64,000 bases of DNA, taken from the NCBI RefSeq assembly GCF_001439635.1, contig NZ_LMBZ01000009.1, forward strand, positions 107,528 to 171,527, given 5' to 3'. Both the position numbers and the translations under genes were made by a program. The notes beneath the pieces are model-generated. The model saw nothing but the letters and a program-made list of their open reading frames with translations. It had not been told where the DNA came from and made no database searches. Source of the stretch: Solibacillus cecembensis. GTDB lineage: Bacteria > Bacillota > Bacilli > Bacillales_A > Planococcaceae. Position 1 is the first letter of the stretch; each line of letters starts with the position of its first letter. Shown here piece by piece: positions 39,664 to 47,971 of the stretch.

Positions 39664-41487
39664 ATGAAGAAAAAGTATTGGCTACTTCTTTCTACGGTTT
39701 TCGCCATCATGTTAGTTCTTGCGGCATGTACCGAAAAAGAAACAGGATCAGAAAAACCAACGGATAAAGAACCTGAAAAAACAGAAGAAGGCGCAAAAGA
39801 TGAAGGTGGCACAACTGCTGAGCAACCAACACTTGCATCGGAAGTAACGAATGAAGGGGACGCGCTTGCTGGCGGTACATTAAAATACGCTTTAGTAACA
39901 AGTTCTCCATTCAAAGGTGTTTTCAACTGGGAGTTATATCAAGATAAATATGATTCGGAAATTATGAAATTCACGACGAATGTTCTTTTCGATACAGGTG
40001 AGGACTTCTTAGTTACGGATAAAGGTATTGCGAAGTTAGACGTTGACGTAGACAATAATAAAGCTACTGTAACGATTCAACATGATGTGAAGTGGTCTGA
40101 TGGTACGCCATTAACTGCGGATGATTTAATTTACCCTTACGAAATTATTGGTCACCCTGATTACACGGGTATTCGTTATGATGATGACTTCCAAAATATC
40201 GTAGGTGTTGTAGAATACAATGCCGGTAAAGCAGATACAATTTCTGGAATCAAAAAAATCGATGACAAATCGATTGAAATTACATTCAAAAAAGTGTCGC
40301 CTGCAATCTATTCAATCGGTGACGGTTTATGGGGCTATGCAGCACCGAAACATCAATTAAAAGATATTCCTGTAGCTGATTTAATTACGTCAGATGCAGT
40401 TCGTAAATCACCAGTTACTTTAGGTGCATTCAAATTTGATAAATTAGTTGATGGTGAATCTGTTCAGTTCGTAGCGAATGAGCACCACTGGAGAGGGAAA
40501 CCGAAATTAGATAAAGTAGTAGTACAAGTTGTGCCGCCAGCATCAATCGGTGAAGGTTTACGTACAGGTCAATATGACATGGCTTCTTCTTACCCAACAA
40601 ATCAGTATGATGGTGTGAAAGATTTAACAAACTTAACGGTGTTAGCGCGTCCAGAATTAGCTTACTCTTACGTAGGTTTCAAATTAGGGAAATATGATAC
40701 GAACCAAAAAATTAATATTACAGATGAAAAAGCAAAAATGAATGACGTAAAATTACGTGAAGCAATTGCTTATGCAATGGACATTGAGCAAGTAACAGAA
40801 AAATTCTACCAAGGCTTACGTTCTCGTGCAACAGGATTAATTCCACCAGTATTCGCTTCATTCTATGACAGCACTTTAGAAGGGTACAACTATGATCCTG
40901 AAAAAGCGAAAGCAATATTAGATGAGGCAGGTTACAAAGATGTGGATGGCGATGGTATTCGTGAAGATAAAGAAGGAAAGAAATTCTCAATTAACTTAGC
41001 GAGTATGGAAGGTTCAGATACAGATGAAGCGATCATTGAGTACTATCGTCAAAACTGGAAAGAAGTCGGTTTAGATGTACAATTATCAACTGGTCGTTTA
41101 ATTGAGTTCCAAAGCTTCTATGAAAAAGTAGAAATGGATGATAAAGAAATTGATATGTTCATGGCTGCTTGGGGTACGGGTACAAACCCATCACCAGCAG
41201 GTTTATATGGTAAGGGGGCAACTTTCAACTTTAGCCGTTTCGTTACGGACGAGTTAACAGCATTACTTAATGACATTGACTCTAAAGAAGCGATGGATCC
41301 TGCATACCGTGGAAAAGCATTCCGTGCATGGGAAGATTATATGTTTGCTCAAGCAACGACAGTGCCAATGTATTTCCGTTTAGAAATCATTCCGGTTAAC
41401 AAACGTGTGAAACACCTTAACATTGACTGGATGAATGAAACGAAATGGCATGAAGTTGAATTAGTAGCTGAAAACCCAGTGAAATAA
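39664..41487 (+). CDS. oppA: Oligopeptide-binding lipoprotein OppA
   Basis: This extracellular substrate-binding protein has 607 residues. A signal peptide (MKKKYWLLLSTVFAIMLVL) ends in the lipobox LAAC, so Cys21 is lipidated. An acidic low-complexity linker (about 25-60) follows, then the SBP family 5 fold, with VKWSDGTPLTADDLIY and LREAIAYAMDIEQV. Peptide specificity cannot be read from the sequence. Being last in the operon after the permeases is less common than being first. Confidence 0.95.
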   Translation: MKKKYWLLLSTVFAIMLVLAACTEKETGSEKPTDKEPEKTEEGAKDEGGTTAEQPTLASEVTNEGDALAGGTLKYALVTSSPFKGVFNWELYQDKYDSEIMKFTTNVLFDTGEDFLVTDKGIAKLDVDVDNNKATVTIQHDVKWSDGTPLTADDLIYPYEIIGHPDYTGIRYDDDFQNIVGVVEYNAGKADTISGIKKIDDKSIEITFKKVSPAIYSIGDGLWGYAAPKHQLKDIPVADLITSDAVRKSPVTLGAFKFDKLVDGESVQFVANEHHWRGKPKLDKVVVQVVPPASIGEGLRTGQYDMASSYPTNQYDGVKDLTNLTVLARPELAYSYVGFKLGKYDTNQKINITDEKAKMNDVKLREAIAYAMDIEQVTEKFYQGLRSRATGLIPPVFASFYDSTLEGYNYDPEKAKAILDEAGYKDVDGDGIREDKEGKKFSINLASMEGSDTDEAIIEYYRQNWKEVGLDVQLSTGRLIEFQSFYEKVEMDDKEIDMFMAAWGTGTNPSPAGLYGKGATFNFSRFVTDELTALLNDIDSKEAMDPAYRGKAFRAWEDYMFAQATTVPMYFRLEIIPVNKRVKHLNIDWMNETKWHEVELVAENPVK

Positions 41488-41498
41488 TTCTTATACGA

Positions 41499-41538
41499 AA
41501 AACCTCGAACTCCTAAAAGAGATCGAGGTTTTTGTTTT
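41499..41538 (+). terminator. Terminator after oppA
   Basis: AAAACCTCGA (41499-41508) pairs with TCGAGGTTTT (41523-41532) before a T-rich run. Confidence 0.85.
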
Positions 41539-41844
41539 GGATGCGGTTACTATTTAGAAGGTTCCGAAATTTCACATATGCTTAAGCAGGTATTAATTAC
41601 CGTATACCTTATTGAAATTTATATAAAAATCCATATTGAGTATGTTAAGTTAAAGTATTTCTGTTTTGAGAAGGATTTCTATGACTTAATCTAGAATGTT
41701 TCTAACGTAAGGGAGAGTTCGTTCGTAAATAGTATCGTTAAAATAGTATTTCATCATTCGTGGTTTTACCTATGTTTTTAAAATTATTTTGAAAACATGA
41801 TAAGTATAAATAACTTTTACTGGAGAATGGGGAGGGTATTTTTT
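41539..41844. other. Gene-free region before the CoA-transferase gene
   Basis: These 306 AT-rich bases hold no supported gene. A short inverted repeat, AGGTAT with ATACCT, lies near 41588-41611. I could not identify a convincing promoter, although the downstream gene must have one after the oppA terminator. Confidence 0.5.
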
Positions 41845-43347
41845 ATGGATACATTATTAAGCGCTAGAATTCGTTGCAATGCATTAGAGGACAAGGTTGT
41901 ATCAGCAGAAACAGCAGCATCTTGGATTAAAGATGGGATGTCACTAGGGATGAGTGGATTTACTCGTGCGGGTGATGCGAAAACGATTCCGCTTGCATTA
42001 GTTGAAAAAGCAAAAACGGAAAAATTCCAAGTGGATGTATACACAGGGGCTTCACTAGGACCTGAAGTAGACCAAATGATGGCGGAAGCGGGCATTATTC
42101 GCAAACGTGCACCATATCAAGGGGATCCAGCCATTCGAAATGCCATTAATACAGGAAAAGTGTTATATACAGATATGCATTTATCTCACAATGCCGAATT
42201 GATTCGTCAAGGAATTATTGGGCCGATTGACTTTGCGATTATTGAAGCGTCAGCCATTACGGAGGATGGCATGATTATACCTACGACTTCAGTAGGAAAC
42301 TCACCGATTCTTGTACAAATGGCAAAAGAAGTCATTATAGAATTAAATCCAGAACAGCCTAATTTAGAAGGAATTCATGATATTTATTTACCTGGAGAAC
42401 AAGGGGAACGCGACCCGATTCCGATGCTAACAGCAAGTGATCGCATTGGTACGAAGGGGATTCCGGTCGATATTAATAAAATTAAAGGGATTGTCCATTC
42501 TACAATTAAGGATGCGGCATCGTTAATTGTGGAACCAGATGAAGAAACAGAACAAATTGCGCAGCATTTACTAAGCTTCTTAAGAGCTGAAATTAAAAAA
42601 GGTCGTTTGCCAAAAAATCTATTACCGTTACAATCGGGCGTAGGATCTGTTGCCAATGCGGTATTAAACGGCTTCTTAAACTCTGAATTTGAAGAACTTG
42701 AAATTTATTCAGAAGTGTTACAAGACGCGGTATTCCACTTGTTAGATGCGAATAAAATTAAAATTGCATCGGGTACATCCATTACTTTAAGTGAAGAATG
42801 TGGCGCGCGTGTTTATGGAAATATTGATACCTATAAGGACCGCTTAGTATTGCGTCCACAAGAAATTTCAAACCATCCAGAAGTCATTCGTCGCTTAGGT
42901 ATTATTGCCATCAATACGGCGTTGGAAGCGGATATTTATGGCAATGTCAATTCAACGCATGTACAAGGCACGCATATGATGAACGGATTAGGTGGTTCAG
43001 GAGACTTTACGCGTAATGCTCGAATCGCTATTTTCGTAACGAAATCGTATGCAAAAGGCGGCGATATTTCATCGATTGTGCCAATGGTCGCGCATCATGA
43101 TCATACGGAACATGATGTGGATGTTATTGCTACAGAACAAGGGATTGCGGACTTACGTGGATTGGCGCCTAAAGAGCGTGTGCAAGCCATTATCGAAAAT
43201 TGTGTGCATCCTGACTATAAAGAGGCACTGCGCGAATACTATAATCGCGCGGTTGAAGTAATAGGAAATGCGCATACACCACATAATTTAGAAGAGGCGC
43301 TTGCATGGCATGTGAACTATAAAAAAACGAAAACGATGAAGAAGTAA
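41845..43347 (+). CDS. Acetyl-CoA hydrolase/transferase family; probable succinyl-CoA:acetate CoA-transferase
   Basis: This class I CoA-transferase has 500 residues. The N-terminal half has SLGMSGFTRAGDAKTIPLALVE and TGASLGPEVD. The C-terminal half contains SGVGSVANAVLNG, the catalytic-glutamate region IKIASGTSITLSEEC, and GTHMMNGLGGSGDFTRNA. The overall pattern is closest to the AarC/Cat1/Ach1 group, which moves CoA between succinate or propionate and acetate. The precise substrate pair is inferred. ATG 41845 follows GGGGAGGG at reasonable spacing. It appears monocistronic. Confidence 0.88.
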   Translation: MDTLLSARIRCNALEDKVVSAETAASWIKDGMSLGMSGFTRAGDAKTIPLALVEKAKTEKFQVDVYTGASLGPEVDQMMAEAGIIRKRAPYQGDPAIRNAINTGKVLYTDMHLSHNAELIRQGIIGPIDFAIIEASAITEDGMIIPTTSVGNSPILVQMAKEVIIELNPEQPNLEGIHDIYLPGEQGERDPIPMLTASDRIGTKGIPVDINKIKGIVHSTIKDAASLIVEPDEETEQIAQHLLSFLRAEIKKGRLPKNLLPLQSGVGSVANAVLNGFLNSEFEELEIYSEVLQDAVFHLLDANKIKIASGTSITLSEECGARVYGNIDTYKDRLVLRPQEISNHPEVIRRLGIIAINTALEADIYGNVNSTHVQGTHMMNGLGGSGDFTRNARIAIFVTKSYAKGGDISSIVPMVAHHDHTEHDVDVIATEQGIADLRGLAPKERVQAIIENCVHPDYKEALREYYNRAVEVIGNAHTPHNLEEALAWHVNYKKTKTMKK

Positions 43348-43373
43348 GGAGTCTCCGTTAAATAGTCCCAATA

Positions 43374-43413
43374 AAAAAATCATGTTGACTGGTAATGGTC
43401 AACATGATTTTTT
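43374..43413. terminator. Bidirectional terminator between CoA-transferase and rqcH
   Basis: AAAAAATCATGTTGAC (43374-43389) pairs perfectly with GTCAACATGATTTTTT (43398-43413). The A- and T-runs serve both converging genes. Confidence 0.93.
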
Positions 43414-43423
43414 CGTGTTTATA

Positions 43424-45106
43424 TTATTTCTTCATTTGCATGACAATGGCTTCATCTGGTGTGACAAATAGTGTTTTTTGTTCGAAATAAATAACAAAGC
43501 CGGGCTTGGAGCCGTTTGGTTTTTTGACATGACGAATTTCCGTATAATCAACAGGAACAGCAGAAGATTCGCGTGCCTTACTAAAGTACGCACTTAAAAT
43601 CGCAGCTTCCTTTAAAGTTGTTTCATCGGGAGATTCGGTATGTACAACCACGTGCGAACCAGGAATATCCTTTGTGTGGAGCCAGATTTCATGACGCTTT
43701 GCTAACTTAAACGTTAAATGGTCGTTTTGTTTATTGTTTTTTCCAACTGAAATTATCGTACCTGTCGAAGAAATAAACTTTTCTGGCTCAGGTTTCGTTG
43801 GTTTCTTTTTTCTTTTCGCATGGCGTAAACGTAATAAACCTTGATCGGCTAACTCTTCGCGAATTTCTTCAATATCAGATGGTGAAGCTTGTTGTACTTG
43901 TTGTGCAAGCATTTCTAAATAGGTAATATCATCCGTTGTTTTTGCTTGCTGCTCTTCAACCATAATAAGTGCTGTTTTTGCTTTATTGTATTTTGTGTAA
44001 TAGCTTTGTGCATTTTCGATTGGCGATTTGCGTGGGCTAATAGGGATGCGCACTTTTTCAGCGGTTTCACTATAATAGTTTTCCACATCAACGAACTCTA
44101 GACCTTTTTGGAAGTTATACAAGTTAGCCATTAATAACTCACCATAAAGTTGAAACTGCTCTAAATTTGCGGCGCGGTCATAATCTTTTTGAAGTTTTTT
44201 TTGTTTGAGCTTCAATTTATTGATTTCATTTTGTAACCAGCGCTCTAAATCTCCAGCTTGCTGTTTGACGCGATCTCGCTGGGCACGAGCAAAAAACACG
44301 CGGTCCAATAACTCACCAAGCGTAGCATAGAGCGTCACAGTACCGTTCAAATGCGTGAGTTCAGTAGGTGAAAAATACAGTTTGCCATTTTCCTCAACAT
44401 ACGTTGGTTTGGCAATCGTCGCAATCTCATTCATCAACTGACGACAAGCAGTAACGGAATCTTGTGTTTTCATCCGGTGCAATAATTCATTGGCATGTAG
44501 AGGTGAAAAACCTGCAAAATGCGCGACGATTTCATTTGCTGTTACTTCCTGTGCAAAAAAGCTGCGCAATTCATCATCCGTAAGACCTGCCAAGGAAGCT
44601 TTATCTTGTTGGGGTGGCGCAATATAAGTTTGCCCTGGAAGCACCGTCCGATAACTATTTACGGAAGGTGGTAAATGCTTCAAACTGTCGATAATTTTAT
44701 TGTTTTCTGCATCGATTAAAATCAGGTTACTATGGCGCCCCATAATTTCCATAATTAATACACGTTTAACTGCATCACCAATTTCATTTTTACTGTCAAT
44801 TTCAAATGTAAGGACACGTTCAAAAGCATCATGCGTTATCGCAGAAATAAATCCGCCCTCGATATGTTTTCGCAATAATGTACAAAACATTGGTGGTTCG
44901 GCTGGATTTTCGATTGCTTGTTCTGTCAAGTGTACGCGTGAATAGGAAGGATGAATGGAAAATAAGAGTTTATAGTTACTGCCTGCCGCGCGAACTTGGA
45001 ATACAACTTCTAACGCATTCGGTTGATAAATTTTTGTAATTCGTCCCGATGAAAGGATTGCTAATTCTTTGCTCATCGAACGTGTAAAAAGACCGTCAAA
45101 TGCCAT
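43424..45106 (-). CDS. rqcH: RqcH (NFACT family, Rqc2 homologue, formerly fibronectin-binding protein YloA)
   Basis: RqcH binds 50S subunits carrying stalled nascent chains and directs C-terminal alanine tailing for degradation. The 560-residue protein has NFACT-N (MAFDGLFT, HPSYSRVHLTEQA, FCTLLRKHIEGGFI, EIMGRHSNLILID, NSYRTVLPGQTY), a helix-hairpin-helix and long coiled coil (about 270-420), and the NFACT-R domain (STGTIISVGKNNKQND, WLHTKDIPGSHVV). The position matching the conserved Asp-Arg pair of NFACT-N reads Glu96-Arg97. The gene is transcribed opposite to its neighbours. Confidence 0.95.
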   Translation of the reverse strand: MAFDGLFTRSMSKELAILSSGRITKIYQPNALEVVFQVRAAGSNYKLLFSIHPSYSRVHLTEQAIENPAEPPMFCTLLRKHIEGGFISAITHDAFERVLTFEIDSKNEIGDAVKRVLIMEIMGRHSNLILIDAENNKIIDSLKHLPPSVNSYRTVLPGQTYIAPPQQDKASLAGLTDDELRSFFAQEVTANEIVAHFAGFSPLHANELLHRMKTQDSVTACRQLMNEIATIAKPTYVEENGKLYFSPTELTHLNGTVTLYATLGELLDRVFFARAQRDRVKQQAGDLERWLQNEINKLKLKQKKLQKDYDRAANLEQFQLYGELLMANLYNFQKGLEFVDVENYYSETAEKVRIPISPRKSPIENAQSYYTKYNKAKTALIMVEEQQAKTTDDITYLEMLAQQVQQASPSDIEEIREELADQGLLRLRHAKRKKKPTKPEPEKFISSTGTIISVGKNNKQNDHLTFKLAKRHEIWLHTKDIPGSHVVVHTESPDETTLKEAAILSAYFSKARESSAVPVDYTEIRHVKKPNGSKPGFVIYFEQKTLFVTPDEAIVMQMKK

Positions 45107-45210
45107 ATTCGTACCTCTTTCGTAAAGATTGTATTTCTTACTAGTCTACCTATCATAACATTTTTTTCTTCGTAAGTAAGTTATGGATCCATACTAAAAT
45201 CCGCTTTAGT

Positions 45211-45294
45211 GAATAGAAAGTTGAAAGTGTTGGATAGAAATCAAAATGTGACGGATAGAACTGCCAGTTTGATAGATAGGGACAAAAATGCGCA
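45211..45294. repeat. Four-unit 21-bp tandem repeat
   Basis: Units start at 45211, 45232, 45253 and 45274, spaced exactly 21 bases. Each begins with a GGATAGA-like core (GAATAGA, GGATAGA, GGATAGA, AGATAGG). The rest is degenerate, around AATCAAAATGTGA. In one frame they read as seven-residue units starting (D/N)R. The sequence lies between rqcH and yicC. Confidence 0.65.
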
Positions 45295-45390
45295 AGTTAA
45301 AGTAGTTCAATTTTCTATTAAAACGTTAACACGAATTGGTTTAACATATGATATAATTATTATAATATGCAAAGAAGGGCGTGACGAACC

Positions 45391-46266
45391 TTGGTGCGTA
45401 GTATGACCGGATTCGGCAGGGGGGTCACAACGACGAATAGATTTCAACTCACTGTTGAAATTCGTGCTGTGAATCATCGTTTTTTAGAAATTAATACAAA
45501 GTTTCCAAAAGAATGGATGGAATCAGAAGTAATTGTGAAAAAAATGTTGTCGGATACTATTTCTCGTGGGAAAATAGATGTTATTATTTTTCTAAAAGAG
45601 TTGCAAAATGCAGAGCAAGTAGTCCGTATCAATTGGCCATTACTAGAAGCGTACTTGAAAGTGAAAAACGAGCTATCGCAATCCGTTATGATGGATGCAA
45701 AGTGGACAATGCAAGAAATTTCAAACTTGGATCAAGTGCTGCAAATCGAGAAAGAAGAGTTTTTGCAGGAGGAAATTATTCAAGCGGTGAAAGATGCATT
45801 AGCACAAGCCATAACAAGTTTAATGACGATGCGTGAGCGTGAAGGACATGAATTACGCAATGTTATGCTACATTATAAGGATGAATTGCAGCAGCAAGTT
45901 GCTAAAATTAAACAAGCAGCCCCACAAGCGGTTGCTAAGTATCGTGAACGTTTAATCGCGCGTTTACAAGAAATCAGTAGTGGACAGATGATTGAAGACC
46001 GATTATTAACCGAAGTTGCGTTATTTGCGGAACGAATTGATATAACAGAGGAGTTAGACCGTTTAGAAAGCCATTTTGGTCAGCTGACGGAGACGTTAAA
46101 TGAATCTGTTGCGATTGGTCGTAAACTGGATTTCATTATGCAAGAGATGCATCGTGAAATTAATACAATCGGTTCGAAAAATCAATCGGCAGACTGTTCC
46201 ATTGCCGTTGTGCAAGCTAAAACCATTTTAGAAAAAATGAGAGAACAAGTTCAAAATATTGAATAG
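45391..46266 (+). CDS. yicC: YicC/YloC family endoribonuclease
   Basis: This 291-residue protein begins MVRSMTGFGRG and has the conserved EIRAVNHRFLEI and the C-terminal segments REGHELRNVM, DRLLTEVALFAERIDITEE, EMHREINTIGSKNQSA. YicC proteins are endoribonucleases involved in RNA turnover. The start is TTG 45391 with GAAGGG upstream; GTG 45394 and ATG 45403 are alternatives. remA, which follows yloC in B. subtilis, is missing: gmk starts 17 bases on. Confidence 0.93.
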   Translation: MVRSMTGFGRGVTTTNRFQLTVEIRAVNHRFLEINTKFPKEWMESEVIVKKMLSDTISRGKIDVIIFLKELQNAEQVVRINWPLLEAYLKVKNELSQSVMMDAKWTMQEISNLDQVLQIEKEEFLQEEIIQAVKDALAQAITSLMTMREREGHELRNVMLHYKDELQQQVAKIKQAAPQAVAKYRERLIARLQEISSGQMIEDRLLTEVALFAERIDITEELDRLESHFGQLTETLNESVAIGRKLDFIMQEMHREINTIGSKNQSADCSIAVVQAKTILEKMREQVQNIE

Positions 46267-46271
46267 CTTAA

Positions 46272-46901
<630 letters not shown>

Positions 46902-46905
46902 AATT

Positions 46906-47130
46906 ATGTTATACCCATCAGTAGATAAGTTAAAAACACAAATCGATTCAAAATATTCTTTAGTGAGCCTAGCTTCAAAGCGTGCGCGTCAAATGCAAGA
47001 AGAGGGCGGCGAGCAATTAAGCTCATACGTATCTTATAAGCCAGTTGGCCGTGCTTTAGAAGAAGTAGCAGCAGGAAAGCTTAAAAAAGCGGAACAAGAT
47101 GCATCAACGATTTATGAGGATGAAATTTAA
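46906..47130 (+). CDS. rpoZ: RNA polymerase omega subunit
   Basis: This 74-residue subunit assists RNA polymerase assembly. It has LYPSVDKL, YSLVSLASKRARQMQ and YKPVGRALEEVAAGKL, the conserved MORN-like omega core. It starts four bases after gmk. It is followed by the hairpin-rich repeat, which may end or slow transcription toward coaC. Confidence 0.95.
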   Translation: MLYPSVDKLKTQIDSKYSLVSLASKRARQMQEEGGEQLSSYVSYKPVGRALEEVAAGKLKKAEQDASTIYEDEI

Positions 47131-47137
47131 CCTGTTT

Positions 47138-47279
47138 AACTAGATTCAGCCGGGGTTTGAACCCCTGCTGAATCTAGTTATGCCCCGGCGGAAGTCACAG
47201 ATTTTTAGGGGAGTTTTTCGAGCGACCTCGAAAAAAATCTGGACGCAGTTACGCCGAGGCGTAACTGATTAAAGAAGGG
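47138..47279. repeat. Dispersed hairpin-rich repeat, copy B (between rpoZ and coaC)
   Basis: Several inverted repeats follow each other: a 13-bp arm AACTAGATTCAGC (47138-47150) with GCTGAATCTAGTT (47167-47179) enclosing GGGGTT/AACCCC; CAGATTTTT (47198-47206) with AAAAATCTG (47233-47241) enclosing TTCGAG/CTCGAA; and GTTACGCC (47248-47255) with GGCGTAAC (47258-47265). An 18-base core is identical to copy A and the 3' end resembles copy C. Confidence 0.75.
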
Positions 47280-47404
47280 ACATCATCTTCTGCTAGTTGG
47301 TAGAAGGTCGTCCTTTCTTTGTCATTGAATTCGATATTACTTGTAAAGTAGCTCCCTTAGAATTTTTCTTTGGGAGCTTGTCATTTGAAAGGAAGGTTTC
47401 GAAC

Positions 47405-47971
47405 ATGAAAAAGAGCAATGTGTTAGTGTGCGTTTCAGGGGGAATTGCCGTGTATAAAGCGGTCGCGCTCGTTAGTAAATTATCACAAGCAGGCATGAAT
47501 GTGAAAGTGATCATGACCGCTTCGGCGCAACAATTCGTCACACCTTTAAGCTTTCAAGTTATGTCAAAAAATGATGTGTTTTATGATACATTTGATGAAA
47601 AAAATTCAGCTGTCATTGCTCATATTGATTTAGCGGATTGGGCGGATTTAATTATAGTCGCACCAGCAACCGCCAATATCATTGCGAAAATGGCCTATGG
47701 CATGGCAGATGATATGTTGACAACAACATTACTGGCCACAACAGCACCGGTTTGGGTAGCTCCGGCAATGAATGTACATATGTATGAACATCCAGCAGTG
47801 TTACGAAATATTGCCCAGCTAGCAGAAGATGGTATTCAATTTATTGAGCCATCAGAAGGATTTTTAGCATGTGGTTATGTAGGAAAAGGGCGTTTAGAAG
47901 AGCCCGAAAAAATTACGGCGCTTGTTGTCAATCATTTTATGAAAAGTGCTGAAAGTGAAGCGAATGCGTAA
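47405..47971 (+). CDS. coaC: CoaC-type phosphopantothenoylcysteine decarboxylase domain protein, lacking CoaB
   Basis: This HFCD flavoprotein decarboxylates phosphopantothenoylcysteine in CoA synthesis. The 188 residues contain VCVSGGIAVYKA, HIDLADWADLIIVAPATANI, the substrate clamp APAMNVHMYEHP and the flap-cysteine motif ACGYVGKGRLEEP, all features of the CoaC half. Bacterial CoaBC is usually about 400 residues with the CoaB ligase fused after this point. Here the frame stops and priA starts on the last base of the stop. ATG 47405 follows GAAAGGAAGG. Another HFCD flavoprotein function is possible. Confidence 0.82.
   Translation: MKKSNVLVCVSGGIAVYKAVALVSKLSQAGMNVKVIMTASAQQFVTPLSFQVMSKNDVFYDTFDEKNSAVIAHIDLADWADLIIVAPATANIIAKMAYGMADDMLTTTLLATTAPVWVAPAMNVHMYEHPAVLRNIAQLAEDGIQFIEPSEGFLACGYVGKGRLEEPEKITALVVNHFMKSAESEANA

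Noticed and set aside
45209..45406. 65-residue reading frame from GTG 45209
   Set aside because: It has no ribosome binding site, runs through the 21-bp tandem repeat and overlaps the yicC start. I treat it as repeat-derived.
47138..47180. Hairpin after rpoZ as a plain intrinsic terminator
   Set aside because: The stem is strong, but no T-run follows and it belongs to the repeat family, so I list it as a repeat.
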